Assembly: GCA_028877005.1 (NCBI GenBank)
Contig: JAGWPI010000022.1
Location: 1-10,304, forward strand
Direction: 5' to 3'
Source of the DNA: Bacteroidota bacterium
GTDB taxonomy: Bacteria; Bacteroidota; Bacteroidia; Chitinophagales; Chitinophagaceae
Length of the DNA: 10,304 nucleotides
A program made the position numbers and the translations under genes. Shown here piece after piece: positions 7,100 through 10,304 of the stretch; within the stretch, counting starts at the first letter, position 1, and the number at the start of each line of letters is the position of its first letter. The notes beneath the pieces are model-generated. The model searched no databases and was not told the origin of the DNA. It saw only the letters and a program-made list of their open reading frames with translations.

Positions 7100-8140
7100 A
7101 TGAAAATTGTTGGATTTATCATTGCAATAATGTTATGTGCCGGACAGTTACAGGCACAAGATATTTTAGTAAATACCCTGAAAAATGAGATCTATCGTCC
7201 TATAAAAAAAGATAAGGATAAAGATTCAATTAACTGGTTATGGAAACGGGGCGGGCTATTTAACTTTAGTTTATCGCAGGGTTCCTTAAGTAATTGGGCT
7301 GCGGGCGGCGATAACTTTTCATTAGCTGTTAGTTCTTATTTTAATTATTTTGTTTATTATAAAAAAGACCGGCATTCATGGGATAATAATTTGGATATTA
7401 ATTTAGGCTACATTCAAACAACCAGTTTAGGTGGAAGAAAAAATGATGATAGAATTGATTTTGTGAGCAAGTATGGCTATAAGGTAGATACAATGGGTAA
7501 ATGGTATTTATCAGGTTTATTTAATTTTAGGTCACAGTTTTTTGATGGTTATACTTATCCTAATGGAGTACCGGTATTTGCATCTAGTTTTATATCACCG
7601 GCATTTATTATTTTGGCAGCTGGTTTTGATTATAAGCCCACTAGTAAATTTTCTTTATTTCTTTCCCCAATCACATCTCGTTGGGTTATTGTAGCCAATC
7701 AATATTTGGCCAATCAAAAAGCTTATGGGGTAGACTCCGGCAGGCATGTTTTGAATGAATTTGGTGCATTTGCAACTATTAACTACAACACTACTATCAT
7801 AAAAAATGTAGAATATAGAGGACGTGTTGACTTGTTTTCAAATTATTTAAAACAGCCGCAAAACATTAATTTTTTTATGACAAATCAATTTAATTTTAAA
7901 ATTAATAAATATTTAACCGCTTCTTATAGTTTGGATATGATTTATGATGATAATGTAAAAATATTTGGTCCTAATGGCGATTCGCCTGCTTTACAAGTTA
8001 AAAGTATTATTGGTATAGGATTTACCATGCCTTTAAGAAAATTACATAAACCCTTACCTACAAATAATGCCCCACCACCTATACCTACTATTATTGATCC
8101 AAGAATTAATTTAAATACATCAGGCAATCACCTTCAATAA
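7100..8140 (+). CDS. DUF3078 protein, secreted, probably outer-membrane beta-rich
   Basis: A 346-residue protein of the DUF3078 family, found mainly in Bacteroidota; its function is unknown. I start it at ATG 7100-7102 because this gives a clean signal peptide: M-K-I-V-G then a hydrophobic core, with likely cleavage after Q-L-Q-A-Q near residue 20. The mature part opens with a W-L-W-K-R-G-G-L-F-N-F-S-L-S-Q-G stretch (about 49-64) and a S-N-W-A-A-G-G-D-N motif that are characteristic of the family. Alternating aromatic and polar strands follow (such as Y-F-N-Y-F-V-Y-Y), suggesting a beta-barrel or other outer-membrane fold. The last ~30 residues are Pro/Asn-rich. The frame is open for 50 further codons upstream from an ATG at 6950, but those would bury the signal peptide. 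It is divergent from miaB and overlaps purK at its 3' end. Confidence 0.87.
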   Translation: MKIVGFIIAIMLCAGQLQAQDILVNTLKNEIYRPIKKDKDKDSINWLWKRGGLFNFSLSQGSLSNWAAGGDNFSLAVSSYFNYFVYYKKDRHSWDNNLDINLGYIQTTSLGGRKNDDRIDFVSKYGYKVDTMGKWYLSGLFNFRSQFFDGYTYPNGVPVFASSFISPAFIILAAGFDYKPTSKFSLFLSPITSRWVIVANQYLANQKAYGVDSGRHVLNEFGAFATINYNTTIIKNVEYRGRVDLFSNYLKQPQNINFFMTNQFNFKINKYLTASYSLDMIYDDNVKIFGPNGDSPALQVKSIIGIGFTMPLRKLHKPLPTNNAPPPIPTIIDPRINLNTSGNHLQ

Positions 8141-9238
8141 TTGCTTTATTTTATGTGCTTGATATAATATTTCACCTTCGTCTTTAGCCAATAGGGTAAC
8201 ATGGCCCATTTTACGACCTGGTTTTGTGGTGTGTTTGCCATACAAATGAATGAAGGCCTGATCTATTTTAAGAACTTCAGGTAAGCCCTCATAAATTGGC
8301 TTACCTATATAATTAGGCTCACCTATTATATTCATCATGGCAGAGGGGCAAATTAGTTTTGTATTGCCTAAAGGATAGCCTAAAATAATACGCCATAACA
8401 TATCATATTGGCTGCAATAACTTGCTTCAATAGTATGATGGCCACTATTGTGTACTCTAGGTGCAGTTTCATTTACCCAAATTTCCTGTTGTTGATCAAT
8501 TAAAAATTCAATAGCAAATAAACCGGCACTATTCAATTTTTGTACAACTTTTATGGCAATGGCTTCAACTTTCCATAATAAATCGCGGGTAATTCTTGCC
8601 GGCGCAATTTGGTATTCTAAAATATTTAATACCGGATTAAATATCATCTCAACAGGGGTGTATACTGCTGTTTCGCCTTTTTTATTTCTAGCAACTATAA
8701 TTGCAATTTCTTTTTCAATTGCAATCATTTTTTCTAATACCGCAGGTTGGTTAAAGCCAAGTTCAATTTCCTCTTCGCTTCTAATAATTTGCACGCCACG
8801 GCCATCATATCCACCTTCGCCAACTTTATGTACAGCAGGCAAAAAATGTTTGTGTTGAAATACCTCTCTTAGTTCATTTGTTATTACAAATGGTGCCGTA
8901 GGTATTTGGTGTAAGCTATAAAATTCTTTTTGGTTAATTTTATTTTTAATGATCTTAATAGCATTAGGCGATGGATAAATTTGGATACCTTCTGCCTCTA
9001 ATTGTTCTAAAGCTGCAACATTTACTGATTCTATTTCAATGGTTAACGCATCTACCTGTTTGCCAAAATTATATACAGTTGTATAATCGGTTATATCGCC
9101 TAATATAAAATGATGGCATAAATGTGCAGCAGGACAATTGGAATCATTTTCCAATACAAAAGTTTCTACAGTATAATTGGCTGCTGCCTGCAATAACATT
9201 CTACCTAATTGTCCACCCCCTAAAATTCCTACTTTCAT
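8120..9238 (-). CDS. purK: 5-(carboxyamino)imidazole ribonucleotide synthase PurK
   Basis: PurK uses ATP and bicarbonate to convert AIR to N5-carboxy-AIR in de novo purine synthesis. The 372-residue ATP-grasp protein shows the N-terminal nucleotide/AIR-binding G-I-L-G-G-G-Q-L-G-R-M at 4-14, the ATP-grasp loop G-E-G-G-Y-D-G-R-G at 140-148, the metal and substrate motif N-E-T-A-P-R-V-H-N-S-G-H at 256-267, and a C-terminal G-R-K-M-G-H-V-T-L-L at 341-350. The N-E-x-A-P-R-x-H-N-S-G-H signature separates PurK from PurT and other ATP-grasp enzymes. Length is normal for the family. The partner mutase gene purE, often adjacent, is not in this window. The 3' end overlaps the convergent DUF3078 gene by 21 bp, and no terminator stem is visible there. 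No TAnnTTTG box was found on the minus strand upstream. Confidence 0.96.
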   Translation of the reverse strand: MKVGILGGGQLGRMLLQAAANYTVETFVLENDSNCPAAHLCHHFILGDITDYTTVYNFGKQVDALTIEIESVNVAALEQLEAEGIQIYPSPNAIKIIKNKINQKEFYSLHQIPTAPFVITNELREVFQHKHFLPAVHKVGEGGYDGRGVQIIRSEEEIELGFNQPAVLEKMIAIEKEIAIIVARNKKGETAVYTPVEMIFNPVLNILEYQIAPARITRDLLWKVEAIAIKVVQKLNSAGLFAIEFLIDQQQEIWVNETAPRVHNSGHHTIEASYCSQYDMLWRIILGYPLGNTKLICPSAMMNIIGEPNYIGKPIYEGLPEVLKIDQAFIHLYGKHTTKPGRKMGHVTLLAKDEGEILYQAHKIKQLLKVIA

Positions 9239-9328
9239 AATATTATGCTTTTTACTTAACCTGCTGAAATATGCAAAAAAAGGTTTTATAATTGGTAAGT
9301 AGTACTTATTTTATAAAATGTATTACTT

Positions 9329-9366
9329 GTTTATGCGAAGATAAATGTAGCATGCTTTGCATAAGC
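9329..9366. repeat. Imperfect inverted repeat (12-bp arms, 14-nt loop)
   Basis: Bases 9329-9340 pair with 9355-9366 over 12 positions, ten Watson-Crick and two G-T on the plus strand. The core is TTATGCGAAG against CTTTGCATAA. The loop is 9341-9354. It ends 19 bp before the TACTTTTG box at 9386, so it overlaps the expected upstream promoter region and could be an operator. There is no T-run after it, so it is a poor terminator. Confidence 0.35.
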
Positions 9367-9385
9367 TTAGTTTATTAAAAATGTT

Positions 9386-9393
9386 TACTTTTG
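9386..9393 (+). promoter_or_regulatory. Candidate promoter -7 box for hpd
   Basis: The plus strand reads TACTTTTG, matching the Bacteroidota TAnnTTTG consensus. The nearest TTTG upstream (9356-9359) is 26 bp away, longer than the usual ~19-21 bp, so the -33 match is weak. A start here gives hpd a leader of roughly 140 nt. Confidence 0.4.
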
Positions 9394-9540
9394 ATACATG
9401 TTACCTGATTATCCACATAAGTTGTTCAGTGACAGGCGCCTGCATTATTGCTTGCTTATGTTAGCTTTGGCTATAGACTCGGCCAACTAATTTGTTCTAT
9501 TCATTAATCCCATTTTTTCATCTTGCAAATATTTAAGTAT

Positions 9541-10304
9541 ATGTCTTTTCCTATAAAAGAAAAGGAAGGCGTCACTAATGCAGCTGCATTAGATTTTCTT
9601 CCGTTAGAAGGTACTGATTATGTAGAATTTTATGTGGGCAACGCAAAACAAGCGGCTCATTTTTACAAAACAGCTTTTGGTTTTCAAAGTTTAGCTTATT
9701 CGGGGCCTGAAACCGGCAACCATGAAACCGCCAGTTATGTAATAAGGCAAAACAAATTAACCTTTGTTTTAACTACACCATTAACATCCAATCATCCAAT
9801 TGCCCAGCATATTTTAAAACATGGTGATGGTATTAAAGCATTATCATTACGCGTTGCCAACGCTACGGATGCTTGGCAACAAACAACAAAACGTGGTGCC
9901 AAAAGTTTTATGGAGCCTACTACTTTAACCGATGAGGATGGAGAAGTAGTTATGAGTGGTATCTGCACTTATGGAGATACTGTACATTTATTCATAGAAA
10001 GAAAAAATTATCATGGCGCCTTTATGCCGGGTTACAAGATTTGGAAAAGCCATTATAACCCTACCGATACAGGTTTGTTATATGTAGATCATTGTGTAGG
10101 CAATGTAGGTTGGAACCAAATGAACGTTTGGGTTGCATTTTATGAAAATGTAATGGGTTTTAGAAATATATTAACTTTTGATGACACCGACATATCTACT
10201 GAATATTCTGCTTTAATGAGTAAAGTTATGAGTAACGGTAATGGATTTGTGAAATTCCCGATTAATGAACCTGCCGAGGGAAAGAAGAAATCGCAGGTAG
10301 AAGA
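9541..10304 (+). CDS. hpd: 4-Hydroxyphenylpyruvate dioxygenase, 3' end cut by window
   Basis: HPPD is a non-haem iron(II) dioxygenase that turns 4-hydroxyphenylpyruvate into homogentisate in tyrosine breakdown. The frame runs open from ATG 9541 to the window edge, giving 254 complete codons of an expected ~370-380. The N-terminal vicinal-oxygen-chelate half is complete: G-T-D-Y-V-E-F-Y-V-G-N at 24-34, F-Y-K-T-A-F-G-F at 41-48, and H-G-D-G-I-K-A-L at 94-101. The catalytic half begins with Y-V-D-H-C-V-G-N-V at 181-189, where His 184 is the expected first iron ligand, then F-Y-E-N-V-M-G-F at 200-207. The end reaches the conserved K-K-S-Q-V-E-E region. The second His and the Glu ligand lie beyond the window, so activity cannot be judged. 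No Shine-Dalgarno sequence precedes the start. Confidence 0.95.
   Translation, partial: MSFPIKEKEGVTNAAALDFLPLEGTDYVEFYVGNAKQAAHFYKTAFGFQSLAYSGPETGNHETASYVIRQNKLTFVLTTPLTSNHPIAQHILKHGDGIKALSLRVANATDAWQQTTKRGAKSFMEPTTLTDEDGEVVMSGICTYGDTVHLFIERKNYHGAFMPGYKIWKSHYNPTDTGLLYVDHCVGNVGWNQMNVWVAFYENVMGFRNILTFDDTDISTEYSALMSKVMSNGNGFVKFPINEPAEGKKKSQVE

Larger units (their letters stand above)
9239..9540. other. purK-hpd divergent intergenic region
   Basis: These 302 bp separate two divergent genes. They contain an imperfect inverted repeat (9329-9340 with 9355-9366), a promoter-like box (9386-9393), a perfect 10-bp palindrome CAGGCGCCTG at 9433-9442, and a 30-codon open frame from ATG 9398 to TAA 9490. 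I recognise no tRNA, riboswitch or other structured RNA. The hpd leader, if transcription starts near 9400, would be about 140 nt long. Confidence 0.6.

Noticed and set aside
6910..7122. 70-codon minus-strand frame in the miaB / DUF3078 gap
   Set aside because: It is Lys/Ile-rich as expected from AT-rich noncoding DNA, overlaps the DUF3078 signal-peptide codons, covers the miaB promoter candidate, and matches nothing I know.
4159..10304. Sigma-54 (-24/-12) promoters as local targets of the activator
   Set aside because: I checked TGGCA-type sites on both strands by eye (for example near 6964, 7613 and 8345) and none has the GC pair at the required spacing.
1..10304. CRISPR arrays, transposases, tRNA genes, phage or defence genes
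   Set aside because: No regularly spaced direct repeats, transposase motifs or tRNA cloverleaf signals were seen. Nearly all the DNA is accounted for by recognised chromosomal genes.

Overview
The window reads as an ordinary, AT-rich chromosomal segment of a Bacteroidota bacterium, probably near the Chitinophagaceae. This rests on several things: a DUF3078 outer-membrane-type protein, the cluster miaB / sigma-54 activator / LptE / TPR-like protein / secG that I recall from Bacteroidota genomes, promoter-like TAnnTTTG boxes, and weak or absent Shine-Dalgarno sequences. The family-level placement is an inference. I see no mobile element, CRISPR array, tRNA or rRNA.

Layout. Positions 24-6906 hold seven genes, all on the minus strand. 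In transcription order they are miaB (tRNA methylthiolation), a receiver-less sigma-54 activator, lptE (outer-membrane LPS-assembly lipoprotein), an uncharacterised protein with a TPR-like C-terminus, and secG (Sec translocon). A clear rho-independent terminator follows secG. Next come mltG (peptidoglycan glycan-strand cleavage) and a YihY/BrkB-type membrane protein, joined by a 4-bp GTGA overlap. Spacing within the first five genes is tight (gaps of 1 to about 42 bp, or a small overlap), so they look like one operon driven from a box just upstream of miaB. Most of these seven products act in or on the cell envelope.

Divergent from miaB is a secreted DUF3078 protein (7100-8140, plus strand). 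Its 3' end overlaps the 3' end of the convergent purine gene purK (8120-9238, minus) by 21 bp. A 302-bp intergenic region with a promoter-like box and an imperfect inverted repeat separates purK from hpd (4-hydroxyphenylpyruvate dioxygenase, plus strand). The hpd gene runs off the right edge after 254 codons.

I did not find a convincing undescribed system. The points most worth a second look are the receiver-less sigma-54 activator with its long low-complexity linker, the fast-diverging TPR-like protein inside an otherwise conserved operon, and the purK-hpd intergenic region.
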